In this document: positions 16,474 to 26,008 of the stretch, one piece after another
Numbering within the stretch: the first letter of the stretch is position 1
Layout of the letters: every line of letters begins with the position of its first letter
NCBI GenBank assembly: GCA_037129695.1
Contig: JBAXUL010000008.1
Span: 1-64,000, forward strand
Direction of reading: 5' to 3'
From: CAINVV01 sp037129695
GTDB lineage: Bacteria; Bacteroidota; Bacteroidia; Bacteroidales; Prolixibacteraceae
DNA: 64,000 nucleotides
Notes under the pieces: model-generated
Told to the model about the DNA's origin: nothing
Database searches by the model: none
What the model saw: the letters and a program-made list of their open reading frames with translations, nothing else
Translations under genes and position numbers: made by a program

Positions 16474-17385
16474 TTATTGAAGATTTAACAAATGGGAGAT
16501 GATAGCCATTCTGGTGAACACTCCGTTTCGCGCCTGGGTGAAATAATATGCTTTCGGATTGGTATCCACGTTGGTATGTATTTCATTGATCCTGGGCAGG
16601 GGATGTAAGATTTTAACGTTTGGTTTGGTGTTTTCGAGCATCTCATTTTTAAGGATGTAGACATTCTTAACCTTCTCGTATTCAACAGGATCAATAAATC
16701 GCTCCTTTTGTACACGGGTCATATAGATAATGTCAGCCTGATTGATGATTTCATTGAATTCGAGGTGCTCGAAGTAGCGGATTCCTCTGTTGGAAAGGAA
16801 TAGTTTGTACTCATCGGGCATGGCTAATTCAGGGGGTGCAACAAAATTGAAAATTGGGTTTTGAAACTGCGACATGGCCATCAGAAGGCTGTGGACCGTT
16901 CGCCCGTACTTCAGATCACCTACCATGAAAAGATTGATATCATCCAACCGGCCCTGTGTTTTCATGATCGAATACATGTCGAGCAGGGTTTGACTAGGGT
17001 GCTGGTTGGCGCCATCACCTGCATTGATCACCGGTACATCCGAGACCTCGGCCGCATACCTGGCGCTCCCTTCGAGAGGATGCCGCATGATGATCATATC
17101 GGCATAATTGCTCACCATCCTGATCGTATCATGCAAAGATTCTCCCTTTGAAACACTGGAGGAATTTGAATCCGAAAAACCGATAATCTTCCCACCCAAA
17201 CGATTGATGGCAGTTTCAAAACTAAGTCTTGTGCGCGTGGAGGGTTCAAAAAAAAGTGTGGCAATCACTTTCCCTTTCAACAACTGCTGGTTCGGATTGG
17301 CTTCGAATTTTGCGGAAAGCTCCATGATCTTCAGATATTCCTCCTTAGAAAAATCAGTGATAGAGATTAAACTTTTTTGGCTCAT
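16474..17385 (-). CDS. pyrB: Aspartate carbamoyltransferase catalytic subunit
   Basis: This 303-residue protein shows the carbamoyl-phosphate site S-T-R-T-R and the later H-P-L-P-R motif, with a normal ATCase length. It joins carbamoyl phosphate and aspartate to make carbamoyl aspartate, the committed step of pyrimidine synthesis, and assembles with PyrI encoded just downstream. It lies 37 bases after yigZ on the same strand. I see no pyrimidine-type attenuator ahead of it. Confidence 0.97.
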   Translation of the reverse strand: MSQKSLISITDFSKEEYLKIMELSAKFEANPNQQLLKGKVIATLFFEPSTRTRLSFETAINRLGGKIIGFSDSNSSSVSKGESLHDTIRMVSNYADMIIMRHPLEGSARYAAEVSDVPVINAGDGANQHPSQTLLDMYSIMKTQGRLDDINLFMVGDLKYGRTVHSLLMAMSQFQNPIFNFVAPPELAMPDEYKLFLSNRGIRYFEHLEFNEIINQADIIYMTRVQKERFIDPVEYEKVKNVYILKNEMLENTKPNVKILHPLPRINEIHTNVDTNPKAYYFTQARNGVFTRMAIISHLLNLQ

Positions 17386-17422
17386 AGTTCCTTGGTATAT
17401 AGTTTTTTTGATTTCAATTCCG

Positions 17423-18028
17423 TCAGGTTTTTCGGGTTAAGATGCCTTCAATCTTTTCAATTTTCGATTCAATTTCAAGCAGTTTTGAAGATCTGACCTT
17501 GATTGTAATCCTGCACTGAAGATCAAATTGGGAATTGACTATTTCCAATTGTTCCTCCTTGATTAAAAGCATCAGGTCGTTCATGGCAGCATATTCAAAA
17601 TCGATATCTAATATATGTTCAATAGTCTGAGTAACAATTTGGGCATGGTCGAGGGCATCCGCTGCCGCTAATTTATATGCCTGAATAAGTCCGCTCACTC
17701 CAAGTAATGTACCCCCAAAATACCTCACAACTACTACTAGAATATTAGTGAGATTATGCGAAACTATTTGTCCGTAAATAGGCCTGCCAGCAGTTCCGGA
17801 AGGTTCACCATCATCATTGACTCTGTACCTTTCGTGATCTTGTCCCAGACTCCATGCAAAGCAACAATGCCTGGCCGAATAATGCTCCTTCCGAATGCTA
17901 GCCAGAATATTTTTAATCTCTTCCTCGGTCCTTACAGAAAAAGCGAAAGAAAGAAATTTGCTTCCTTTTTCTTTAAACAATCCTTCTGATGGTTGTGTAA
18001 TCGTCAGATAAGTGTCAGAAAGCATCAT
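17423..18028 (-). CDS. YigZ/IMPACT family protein
   Basis: The 201-residue protein has the two-domain YigZ layout. The N-terminal UPF0029 domain carries R-V-N-D-D-G-E-P-S-G-T-A-G-R-P and V-V-V-R-Y-F-G-G-T-L-L-G, both hallmarks of the family. The C-terminal domain (about 135-201) has the ferredoxin-like fold of DUF1949. Bacterial YigZ has no agreed role; eukaryotic IMPACT regulates the kinase GCN2. It sits 68 bases downstream of dnaA and 37 upstream of pyrB, so it may belong to that transcript. An alternative start one codon later is possible. Confidence 0.9.
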   Translation of the reverse strand: MMLSDTYLTITQPSEGLFKEKGSKFLSFAFSVRTEEEIKNILASIRKEHYSARHCCFAWSLGQDHERYRVNDDGEPSGTAGRPIYGQIVSHNLTNILVVVVRYFGGTLLGVSGLIQAYKLAAADALDHAQIVTQTIEHILDIDFEYAAMNDLMLLIKEEQLEIVNSQFDLQCRITIKVRSSKLLEIESKIEKIEGILTRKT

Positions 18029-18096
18029 TTATATTGTTGAATAGAACCATTTTAAGTTAAAAAAAAAGCAAACTTTTCAGTCTGCTCATTCGAAAA

Positions 18097-19527
18097 TTAC
18101 ATTTTCAGTTTATTTTCAATTTCATCAATACTTAATCTAAAATTCTTATCGATCTCTTTCAGATTCGTCACTGTTCTGCATGCATGAAGAACAGTCGCAT
18201 GGTCTTTACCACCAATTTGTGAACCGATAGAGGCGAGCGATGACTGCGTCAGATTCTTTGAAAAGTACATGGCTATTTGCCGGGCTTGTACGATTTCTCT
18301 CTTTCTGGTTTTTACAGCCAACGAATCTACCGGGATACAAAAATAATCAGAGACAACCTTTGATATGTAATCTATAGTTAACTCTCTCTTGGTGTTGTTA
18401 ACCAATTTGTTAATCATTTTGATGGCAAGATCCAGCGTAATTTCCTTTCTGTTCAAAGTGGCCTGGGCCAACAAAGAAATCAGTGCACCTTCCAGTTCCC
18501 TGACATTGCTATTGATATGGGAAGCAATGTATTCAAGCACTTCATCCGAGATAACAATTCCATCCTTGTATATTTTTTTCCGGAGGATGTTCATCCTGGT
18601 TTCAAAATCAGGAACCTGCAAATCGGCGGTCAGTCCCCATTTGAAGCGGGAGAGCAGTCGCTGTTCCATTCCCTTCAATTCGATGGGCGATTTGTCGGAA
18701 GTCAGGATAAGCTGTTTGCCTGACTGATGCAGGTGATTGAATATATGGAAAAAGGTTTCCTGTGTCTTTTCTTTCCCGGCAAATTCCTGTACATCATCGA
18801 TGATCAGAACATCGATCATCTGATAAAAATGTAGGAAGTCGTTGCGTGAGTTGTTTCGGGTTGCTTCGGAAAACTGGATAAAGAACTTATTTGCATTTAC
18901 ATAAAGCACTATCTTGTCGGGAAAACGTTCCTTAACCTCAATTCCGATGGCTTGTGCCAGGTGGGTTTTGCCCAATCCTGAATTACCATAGAGCATTAAA
19001 GGATTGAATGCGGTTCCACCCGGTTTTTGAGCTACCGCGTAACCGGCACTGCGTGCCAGACGGTTGCATTCTCCTTCAATGAAATTGTCAAATGTATTGT
19101 CCGATTTTAATTGAGAATCAATTTGAATTTTCTGTATGCCCGGAATGACAAACGGGTTGCGGATTCCGCTTTCTTCTGAAGGCAGTAAGGCAGAAACAGG
19201 CTTGTTCTTTAAGTTATTATTTTGATTGGTTGGTAATTTGATGGAATAAGGCTTGTTATTTGCGCTGTTGTTATTGTCAACAATTACGTTGTATTCAAGT
19301 TTCGCACCTGTACCAAGTTCTTTTCTGAGGGTTTTTCTCAGAATATCGATGTACTGCTCTTCAAGGTATTCATAAAAGAATGGACTTGGAACCTGAATAG
19401 TAAGGATATTGTTTTCAAGTTTAAGCGGAACGATCGGCTCGAACCATGTTCTGTAACTTATGTTGGGGACATTGTCTTTAATAATCCTTAGACAATTGTC
19501 CCATATTCCGATGTGATCTTTCTCCAT
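18097..19527 (-). CDS. dnaA: Chromosomal replication initiator DnaA
   Basis: The 476-residue protein has all four DnaA domains. These are an N-terminal DnaB-contacting domain (about 1-90), a low-complexity linker, an AAA+ ATPase with Walker A G-N-S-G-L-G-K-T and Walker B I-I-D-D-V-Q, and a C-terminal DNA-binding domain with the signature G-K-D-H-A-T-V-L-H-A. DnaA-ATP binds DnaA boxes at oriC and opens the duplex. The flanking DNA lacks obvious DnaA boxes, so oriC is probably elsewhere. Downstream on the same strand come yigZ, pyrB, pyrI and the fRMsr-like gene. Confidence 0.98.
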   Translation of the reverse strand: MEKDHIGIWDNCLRIIKDNVPNISYRTWFEPIVPLKLENNILTIQVPSPFFYEYLEEQYIDILRKTLRKELGTGAKLEYNVIVDNNNSANNKPYSIKLPTNQNNNLKNKPVSALLPSEESGIRNPFVIPGIQKIQIDSQLKSDNTFDNFIEGECNRLARSAGYAVAQKPGGTAFNPLMLYGNSGLGKTHLAQAIGIEVKERFPDKIVLYVNANKFFIQFSEATRNNSRNDFLHFYQMIDVLIIDDVQEFAGKEKTQETFFHIFNHLHQSGKQLILTSDKSPIELKGMEQRLLSRFKWGLTADLQVPDFETRMNILRKKIYKDGIVISDEVLEYIASHINSNVRELEGALISLLAQATLNRKEITLDLAIKMINKLVNNTKRELTIDYISKVVSDYFCIPVDSLAVKTRKREIVQARQIAMYFSKNLTQSSLASIGSQIGGKDHATVLHACRTVTNLKEIDKNFRLSIDEIENKLKM

Positions 19528-19844
19528 TTAGGTGTTGGTAAAATAATTTCGAATAAATAAAATCTGAAAAAAATGTAAGAAGAAGGAATCACACTAAATT
19601 AAAATGTAGGGAGGTATTCATCATGTAATTGTATATATATTTAATAAATTTGTTGTCTAATATTCTAAGTGCCTGATAATCAGAGACATACGAAACATTA
19701 AAGGCCAAAGTACTTATAGAACGATAATTCAATATTTTTTTAAACCTTAAATTTTTGATGCTTAATACTTTGCGGAAGGCAAATATCAATAAAAATCAAT
19801 CTTATTTCGTTGGGTTAAATTAGTTAAAAAAGATTAATTGAAAA
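19528..19844. other. 317-base AT-rich spacer upstream of dnaA
   Basis: I find no gene here. There is no TTATCCACA-type DnaA box in either orientation, no AT-rich 13-mer array and no clean -7 box on the minus strand. Short open frames in it have no codon or family support. Confidence 0.5.
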
Positions 19845-21104
19845 TCAATTTGAACAAATTTTTAGTGCTTTTTTTAAAGAAATTTCTTCTTTGTTCTGAT
19901 ATGCTTTCAAAGATGCTTGAGGAAAAGAGAGTTGCGCCTTATTTAGAATGATTCTAATTTTATCGTACGACTTATCCTGCCCTGCAAAATATAGAAATTT
20001 GGAACCCGACTGTTCTTCGGTAATATTTTTAATTCCTTGAAATACAGATGATTCTAAAGGAATTTTCACAGTTGAACTGAATAAGAAAATTTTAAAGTCA
20101 ATTGTTTCATTGACATGATAAGTTGCACTCGGAGCCAGATAAACTTCTTTCCCAAAGTCAAAAGCTGATACTTTCAGATATCGGTGAGGGTTTTTCTTCA
20201 GATCAATGAGCAGCTGATTCAAATTATCGCTCGATTCGGCCAGTCGGTTATAAAGGGTAGAATCTTTTACCAGAAGTCCGATGGTTCCTTTTGATTCGTT
20301 GATGCTTTTGAGGATAGTTTCCAATCCTGCAACAGACTCGTTCAGGTGATGCATGGTGGATTTCACCTCCGCTGGATTAATTGAATCACTGATGGCAGAG
20401 AAATTATTTAAAATGTGGCCCAATGCTTTGGAGTCCTTATTAAACTGATCCGTCATCTCTTTCATGTTGACAATGGATGCTGAAAGGTTATTTTTTTGAT
20501 CATTCATCACCTCACTCAAATCGCTGGAGATCCTTTCCATGTTTTCCATGGTCAGACTGATTTGCTCAATACTTTTGCTGATACTCCTCCTGGTCTCGCT
20601 GTTAAGTAACAGAGAGACACTTGAAACAATTGAATCAAGTGACACAATCAATCGTTCCGCTTTGGCCTTGATAGGTGCTATCTGCTCTGCTACCTGACTC
20701 TTGATGTCACTCTCTATTTTAGTTTTGATGGTGTCGTTGTGCTGGTAAAATTTTGAAGATTTACCCAAATTCAATTTCACAATCTTTGAACCAAGGAGGT
20801 CATTGCTCGCGATTTCAGCGATCGTACCAACAGGTAATGGGAATTTATTGAATACTGCAATTTTGACAATCAGGTCTCCGGATAAATCTTCTGCAAAATA
20901 CACCTCACGCACATAACCTATTTTAAGGCCATTGAGTTGAACGATGGTTGATGCTTCGAGTCCTGCAACATTATGATACCTGGCAATGAATACTTTCTCT
21001 GTTCTGAAAATGTCGCGTCCTTTCAAAAAATTGATTCCCCAAACCAAAACAACGAAGCTGATAGTCAATACAATACCAATCTTGGATGTTTTTGAGATTT
21101 TCAC
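19845..21104 (-). CDS. MCE/MlaD family protein with a C-terminal SPOR-like region
   Basis: This 419-residue protein starts with one membrane anchor (about 9-26) and an MCE domain (about 36-115, with G-L-E-A-S-T-I-V-Q-L-N-G-L-K-I-G-Y-V). A long helical region follows (about 130-310), typical of MCE tunnel proteins. MCE proteins carry lipids between inner and outer membranes, normally with an MlaE permease and MlaF ATPase; neither is in the window. Unusually, residues 335-411 resemble the SPOR domain of the neighbouring amidase: F-K-I-F-L-F-S-S, F-Q-G-I, a K-F-L-Y-F-A-G pattern, then F-P-Q-A. The amidase gene lies 153 bases upstream on the same strand. A -7 box is at 21196-21203. Confidence 0.85.
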   Translation of the reverse strand: MKISKTSKIGIVLTISFVVLVWGINFLKGRDIFRTEKVFIARYHNVAGLEASTIVQLNGLKIGYVREVYFAEDLSGDLIVKIAVFNKFPLPVGTIAEIASNDLLGSKIVKLNLGKSSKFYQHNDTIKTKIESDIKSQVAEQIAPIKAKAERLIVSLDSIVSSVSLLLNSETRRSISKSIEQISLTMENMERISSDLSEVMNDQKNNLSASIVNMKEMTDQFNKDSKALGHILNNFSAISDSINPAEVKSTMHHLNESVAGLETILKSINESKGTIGLLVKDSTLYNRLAESSDNLNQLLIDLKKNPHRYLKVSAFDFGKEVYLAPSATYHVNETIDFKIFLFSSTVKIPLESSVFQGIKNITEEQSGSKFLYFAGQDKSYDKIRIILNKAQLSFPQASLKAYQNKEEISLKKALKICSN

Positions 21105-21195
21105 TGGTTACTATTTTTTGTTTGTAATTAGGTTATTTATTTTCTTCATTGTTTCCTTTAGAATAAAGGTCTGAAAGGAAAACTAAGACTGCGTG

Positions 21196-21203
21196 CAAAG
21201 TTA
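21196..21203 (-). promoter_or_regulatory. -7 promoter box (TAACTTTG on minus strand) for the MCE gene
   Basis: A full TAnnTTTG match on the minus strand, about 90 bases before the MCE start. No well-spaced -33 element is visible. It may allow the MCE gene to be transcribed apart from the amidase. Confidence 0.4.
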
Positions 21204-21257
21204 AAGAGGATTTAATTCAAAAAGACATCAATTCCCAATTAACTTTCAAAAGTATTG

Positions 21258-22556
21258 TTATTTTTTACCGTGACCATCACCTACCATCCTGGTATGGTTG
21301 TCCTTAACTGATACAATAAATGCATCAGGGAAGATTTTGGAGACGGTAACGAATTTTGAACTTGTTTCTTTGAAAGAATCACTTTCGTTGCATATGTATT
21401 TGTATTTCCCATCCTGAATAATCTCCCTGACAGGCAAAATTCCTTTAAAGACTTTGGAATAGGGTTCAATTTTCTTTGAGAAAACTCCAATTTGTATGGC
21501 AAAGGTTGTTTTATTAAGCAGACGAGGTTTCAAATCTGTCTGATTCTCGGTCTGAATTACTTTAGATCCGGCAGTGGTATTATGTACGGAAGGTTTTGCT
21601 TCAGGCGCAATCAGATCTTCTTTAACTGATACAGTCTCCGGTTGCGGTTTGTCCAACGGTTTCGGAATTTTCCCTTTTTTCGTTTGGCTGGATGTTTTTT
21701 TTCCATCGCTGATGGTGTCCATCACCAAATTGTCCTTCGAATCAATCTTGTTCAGGTAGTTGACCAGCGACCCGTAAATAGACTGGGCAATTTCAGATCT
21801 CCCATCCTCTGTTAAGAGAAAACTATTCTCCTTTTTGTTGCTTAGGTAACCCGTTTCAATCAAAACGCTTGGCATGGAAGTTTCCCTCAAAACTAAAAAT
21901 CCTGCTTGTCTGACCTCTCTGTCGTGTCTTTGTGCCAATTCTTTGAAATTGGATTGCAATATGGAAGCGAAACGCAGACTTTGATCAAGATAGGTGCCCT
22001 GGATCAACTCAAACATGATGTACGATTCCGACAAATTGGGATTAAATCCCTCATAACGCCTTGAGTAGTTTTCTTCCAGTAAGATAACGCTGTTTTCTTT
22101 TTTGGCCACATTCAGGTTGTCCTCGGTTCGGTGCAATCCCAGAACATAGGTTTCTGTACCGTTTATTTCCGGGCTACCGCAATAATTCGCATGGACAGAT
22201 ATAAAAAGATCCGCATGTATCTTGTTGGCTATCTGCGCTCTGTCCATTAATGGGATGAAATAGTCCCCGTCCCGAGTAAATACCACTTTGATGTTATTCT
22301 GATTTTGTCTGACCAGTCTTCCAAGTTTGAGGGCAATATCCAGGACAATGTCCTTTTCTCTTGCTTTACCAACAGCGGTGCCCGGATCTTTTCCTCCATG
22401 CCCCGGGTCAATGACAACGGTTTTCTGAAGTTGAGTATCCCTTCTTTGAGCGACAACCGACTCAAAGATGCAAAAAGCGAAGATGACGAGGACAATCAAT
22501 CGGATACGAACCATACTCTTTCTGATCACTTGAATATATTCTGAAAATGGCATCAT
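21258..22556 (-). CDS. N-acetylmuramoyl-L-alanine amidase (Amidase_3) with SPOR domain
   Basis: The 432-residue frame starts at 22556; an ATG at 22514 would give a more compact signal peptide (M-V-R-I-R-L then a hydrophobic core ending V-V-A-Q). The Amidase_3 domain has zinc ligands in P-G-H-G-G (His53), E67 and S-V-H-A-N (His122), and the catalytic Glu234 in L-I-E-T-G. A Lys/Pro-rich linker (about 275-350) leads to a SPOR-type domain (about 351-419). The enzyme removes stem peptides from peptidoglycan, and SPOR domains bind denuded glycan at the division septum. It is likely periplasmic and acts in daughter-cell separation. Its promoter is at 22577-22605, and the MCE gene follows. Confidence 0.93.
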   Translation of the reverse strand: MMPFSEYIQVIRKSMVRIRLIVLVIFAFCIFESVVAQRRDTQLQKTVVIDPGHGGKDPGTAVGKAREKDIVLDIALKLGRLVRQNQNNIKVVFTRDGDYFIPLMDRAQIANKIHADLFISVHANYCGSPEINGTETYVLGLHRTEDNLNVAKKENSVILLEENYSRRYEGFNPNLSESYIMFELIQGTYLDQSLRFASILQSNFKELAQRHDREVRQAGFLVLRETSMPSVLIETGYLSNKKENSFLLTEDGRSEIAQSIYGSLVNYLNKIDSKDNLVMDTISDGKKTSSQTKKGKIPKPLDKPQPETVSVKEDLIAPEAKPSVHNTTAGSKVIQTENQTDLKPRLLNKTTFAIQIGVFSKKIEPYSKVFKGILPVREIIQDGKYKYICNESDSFKETSSKFVTVSKIFPDAFIVSVKDNHTRMVGDGHGKK

Positions 22557-22576
22557 TATTATATTGTAAACCTATA

Positions 22577-22605
22577 CAAAAATAGAAGATTAAATTATTT
22601 ATCAA
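22577..22605 (-). promoter_or_regulatory. Promoter of the amidase gene
   Basis: On the minus strand TTG (22605-22603) and TATTTTTG (22584-22577) are separated by 18 bases. This is a near-ideal Bacteroidota promoter, with transcription starting about 15 bases before the ATG at 22556. It is divergent from the lptD promoter. Confidence 0.7.
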
Positions 22606-22633
22606 TGAACCCTTTTAGTCAGCTAGGATTTTT

Positions 22634-22641
22634 TACTTTTG
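22634..22641 (+). promoter_or_regulatory. -7 promoter box (TACTTTTG) for lptD
   Basis: A full TAnnTTTG match about 55 bases before the lptD TTG start. The -33 region (22613-22616, TTTT) is poor. Confidence 0.45.
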
Positions 22642-22696
22642 CCTATCAGACCGGAAGTAATAAATTCAGGATTAAAAACGGTCTAATTCATTAGAT

Positions 22697-25387
22697 TTGG
22701 GCACTATACGACATTTAAAATATACGTTTCTACTGATTCTGTTTTGGCATTCTTTTGGTTTTGCCCAGAAACAGACTCAGGACAGGAACACCGTCACCCT
22801 TCAGAAGAAAACTGCATTGCAATTGTCTAAAGATCGTAATAAATCTTTAAGGGACTCATTGACAGCATTAAACAAGGACTCTCTTGCCTTGGATTCTATT
22901 AAGCATAAGAATGGTGGCAGTGATTTTGATGCGATTGTTGAATACACGGCTGATGGCAAAATCAACATCAACAATTCCAAAAACAAAATCTACATGTATA
23001 AGAATGCCCAGGTAAAATACAAGGATATTGAACTGAAGGCGGATTATATTGAATTAAATCGCGACAGTAATGTGATTCATGCAACCGGTTTGCCTGATTC
23101 TACCGGTACAATTGTAGGAAAGCCGATTTTTAAACAAGCTGATCAGGAATTTGAAGCGGATGAAATAAGATACAATTTTCTGACCAAGAGGGGTATCGTT
23201 TATGGTGTTGTGACGGAGCAGGAGGGAGGGTACATTCACAGCGGAAAAACCAAGCTGGTCAATGACTCCACCTACAACATGAAAGATGGAAAATATACGA
23301 CTTGTGATGCTGAACATCCTCATTTTTATCTTCAGATGACAAAGGCCAAAGTGCTTTCCAATAAAAAAATTGTAACGGGTCCTGCCTATCTTGTTGTGGA
23401 AGATATTCCAATCTATTTTTTATTTATTCCTTTTGGATTCTTTCCAAACTCACCCAGCTATTCATCCGGATTTCTGATGCCAACCTATGGAGAAGAAATT
23501 AACCGTGGTTTCTTTTTACGTGATTTGGGTTACTACTGGGCTGCCAATGATTATTTCGATGTTGCTCTGAGAGGAGATATATTTTCAAAAGGATCGAGAG
23601 GTCTTAAGTTTCACACCAACTATCGCCTTCGTTACAAATTCAGTGGAGGCCTGGATTTCAATTATTACAAAAATGTAACCGGAGATAAGGGTTTATCTGA
23701 TTATAAGATACAGAATGATTATGCCATTACCTGGAACCATTCGATGGATTCCAAGGCAAGTCCCAATCAGACATTCAGTGCGAGTGTCAATTTTTCAACG
23801 AGTACGTATGATCAGAACAATGCCTATACAACACAAAATTACCTGACCAATACCAAGCAATCAAGTATCGCTTATACCAAACGTTGGGAGAATACACCTT
23901 TTACGATGTCTGCCAACTTTCGTCATTCGCAGAATAGCCGCGATACGACCATTAATCTGACTTTGCCTCAGATGACCTTCAATGTCAATCGTTTGTATCC
24001 TTTTAAAACCAAGAATGCATCGGGCAAGGAAAAGTGGTACCAGAAGATTGGGATGAGCTACACATTCGACATGCAGAATACCATCAATGCAAAGGAATAT
24101 AATCTTATGAAATCCAGCCTGGTTAAGGACTGGCAGAATGGTGTTAAACAAAGTATTCCGGTAAGTACTTCATTTAAATTATTGAAGTATATTATGGTTA
24201 GTCCTTCCTTTAGCTACAATGAGAGATGGTATACTCAACAGATCCGAAAGGCCTGGGATCCGGTGAAGCAAACTGTTATGGTTTCAGATACCATTTATGG
24301 TTTTACCCGGGATTATGATTATTCAGTAAGCGTGGGTGCATCCACCAAATTGTATGGGAATTATATGCCAAGAAATCCAAAATCCAATATCAAAGGAATC
24401 AGGCATTTAATGACTCCCAGCCTGAGTTTCAGCATGCAGCCCGATTTCAGTGATCCTGGATATAATATGTATGGAACTGTCGAGTATTACGACAGTCAGG
24501 GCAGGCCGGTATCGTTGAGATATCCTTACCACCAGGGAGGTGTTTACGGTACAGCCGGACAAGGAAGATCGGGGTCGATCGGTTTCAATGTGAACAATAC
24601 CTTGGAGATGAAGATGTTGAATGTTGATGATACTGTTTCCAAAGACAAATACAAAAGGGTAAAACTACTCGATCAGTTGTCGTTCGCTACCAATTATAAT
24701 CTGGCGGCCGATTCCCTTAATCTTTCCAATATCAACCTTTCTGCGAGAACAAAAGTCGCTGGCATTGATGTAAATATGGGTGCTATTCTGGATCCATATG
24801 CTTATGAGAACGGACACCTGATCAATGTTTATCAGATTCAGCAAAACGGAAAACTGGCAAGACTGACGAGTGCAAACATGTCGTTTGGTTATGCTTTCAA
24901 GTCGAAGACGAAGGAGGATAAGGAAAAAGAAAAGCTCAAACTGGGAGTTGGTCCGGACGGCAAACCATTACCCAAATCGGAAGAACAGAAAGCCATTGAT
25001 GCTGCAAGAAAAAATTACCCTGAGATACCTGAATATATTGATTTTAGTCTTCCCTGGGACTTTCGTTTTGACTATAGCCTGAGGTACAGCAAACCTGACC
25101 CAAAGGCGACTCCAACCATTAACCAGACCGTTGAATTTAGTGGGAATGTGAGTTTAACCAAGGGATGGCAGATTGGGTTCTCATCTGGACTGGATGTTCA
25201 AAAAATGGAGGTGTCTTTTACTCAGTTTAACATTTTCAGGGATTTACACTGTTTCCAAATGTCGCTGAATCTTGTTCCATTTGGATACCGGCAAAGTTAC
25301 AGTTTCACCCTCAGGGCTACCGCAGCCATGTTGCAGGATTTGAAATTTAGCAAACAGGATAGTTTCTACGACAAGCAACAATATTGA
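22697..25387 (+). CDS. lptD: LPS-assembly outer-membrane protein LptD (OstA-like)
   Basis: The 896-residue product starts at a TTG, since no ATG precedes the signal peptide (ending F-G-F-A-Q). An N-terminal OstA domain of beta-jellyroll repeats (about 65-230, for example I-E-L-K-A-D-Y-I-E-L-N and F-E-A-D-E-I-R-Y-N-F) is followed by a large outer-membrane barrel. The region includes the P-S-Y-S-S-G-F-L-M-P-T-Y-G-E entry typical of LptD. With LptE it inserts lipopolysaccharide into the outer leaflet. A Lys/Glu-rich insert lies near 735-775. No lptE is seen nearby. Its promoter is divergent from the amidase gene. Confidence 0.9.
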   Translation: MGTIRHLKYTFLLILFWHSFGFAQKQTQDRNTVTLQKKTALQLSKDRNKSLRDSLTALNKDSLALDSIKHKNGGSDFDAIVEYTADGKININNSKNKIYMYKNAQVKYKDIELKADYIELNRDSNVIHATGLPDSTGTIVGKPIFKQADQEFEADEIRYNFLTKRGIVYGVVTEQEGGYIHSGKTKLVNDSTYNMKDGKYTTCDAEHPHFYLQMTKAKVLSNKKIVTGPAYLVVEDIPIYFLFIPFGFFPNSPSYSSGFLMPTYGEEINRGFFLRDLGYYWAANDYFDVALRGDIFSKGSRGLKFHTNYRLRYKFSGGLDFNYYKNVTGDKGLSDYKIQNDYAITWNHSMDSKASPNQTFSASVNFSTSTYDQNNAYTTQNYLTNTKQSSIAYTKRWENTPFTMSANFRHSQNSRDTTINLTLPQMTFNVNRLYPFKTKNASGKEKWYQKIGMSYTFDMQNTINAKEYNLMKSSLVKDWQNGVKQSIPVSTSFKLLKYIMVSPSFSYNERWYTQQIRKAWDPVKQTVMVSDTIYGFTRDYDYSVSVGASTKLYGNYMPRNPKSNIKGIRHLMTPSLSFSMQPDFSDPGYNMYGTVEYYDSQGRPVSLRYPYHQGGVYGTAGQGRSGSIGFNVNNTLEMKMLNVDDTVSKDKYKRVKLLDQLSFATNYNLAADSLNLSNINLSARTKVAGIDVNMGAILDPYAYENGHLINVYQIQQNGKLARLTSANMSFGYAFKSKTKEDKEKEKLKLGVGPDGKPLPKSEEQKAIDAARKNYPEIPEYIDFSLPWDFRFDYSLRYSKPDPKATPTINQTVEFSGNVSLTKGWQIGFSSGLDVQKMEVSFTQFNIFRDLHCFQMSLNLVPFGYRQSYSFTLRATAAMLQDLKFSKQDSFYDKQQY

Positions 25388-25468
25388 TCAGGGATAGAGG
25401 CAAAAGTTTATCATCCAAAGATTGGAACTCCCCTAAATTATCTCTTACGCTGTGATTTCTCAGTAAAG

Positions 25469-26008
25469 CTAAAGGAATAGCTCACACCAGGCTTCAAAAC
25501 GATCAATTTTTGGTTTTCCAAATTTGGAAATGGATTTTCGCACCTCAGGAAGTGATTTCTCTTCAAAAATATCATTGGATTTAGAGTAGAATTTATCTGC
25601 GAAAGAAATAATCTGCTCTTCAACAGTTTCAGGTATCAGGTCCCTGAGCGGTAATGGTAAACTTCTTTCGAGGATTTCTTCTTTGGTAATTCCTACACCG
25701 GTATGTCTTTCACATACCAGTCCATGCTCGGGAAAACCAAGTCCGGTAAGTAGTTCACGACCCAGATACCCATGTGCAAGATACGGATAGTCGCCAAAAC
25801 AATAGATCTTGGGTGCGTTGGTCATGAATATTCCAATGTCGTGAAGCATGGCTGCCTCTTCGATGAAAATCAAATCCGGGTTTAGCTCCGGATGATTCTG
25901 AGCGATCAGCAATGCCTTGTCTGTCACACACCGGCAATGGCCATAAATAATATCGTAAGCCTTCGACCCTGGCTTGTAATATTTTGAAATCAAAACTATC
26001 GGATCCAT
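25469..26008 (-). CDS. HD-superfamily metal-dependent phosphohydrolase-like protein
   Basis: The 179-residue protein has the HD pattern: His24 in Y-G-H-C, then His56-Asp57 in M-L-H-D-I-G, two more histidines (A-H-G-Y, C-E-R-H-T-G-V-G), and an Asp in F-A-D-K-F. All metal ligands appear present, so it should hydrolyse a phosphate ester, perhaps a nucleotide. HD proteins of this size are common in Bacteroidota and their substrates are mostly unknown. It is a lone cytosolic gene, converging on lptD. Confidence 0.82.
   Translation of the reverse strand: MDPIVLISKYYKPGSKAYDIIYGHCRCVTDKALLIAQNHPELNPDLIFIEEAAMLHDIGIFMTNAPKIYCFGDYPYLAHGYLGRELLTGLGFPEHGLVCERHTGVGITKEEILERSLPLPLRDLIPETVEEQIISFADKFYSKSNDIFEEKSLPEVRKSISKFGKPKIDRFEAWCELFL

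Noticed and set aside
19528..19844. Possible oriC next to dnaA
   Set aside because: No DnaA boxes (TTATCCACA or near matches) and no AT-rich repeats of the usual kind; proximity to dnaA alone is not enough.
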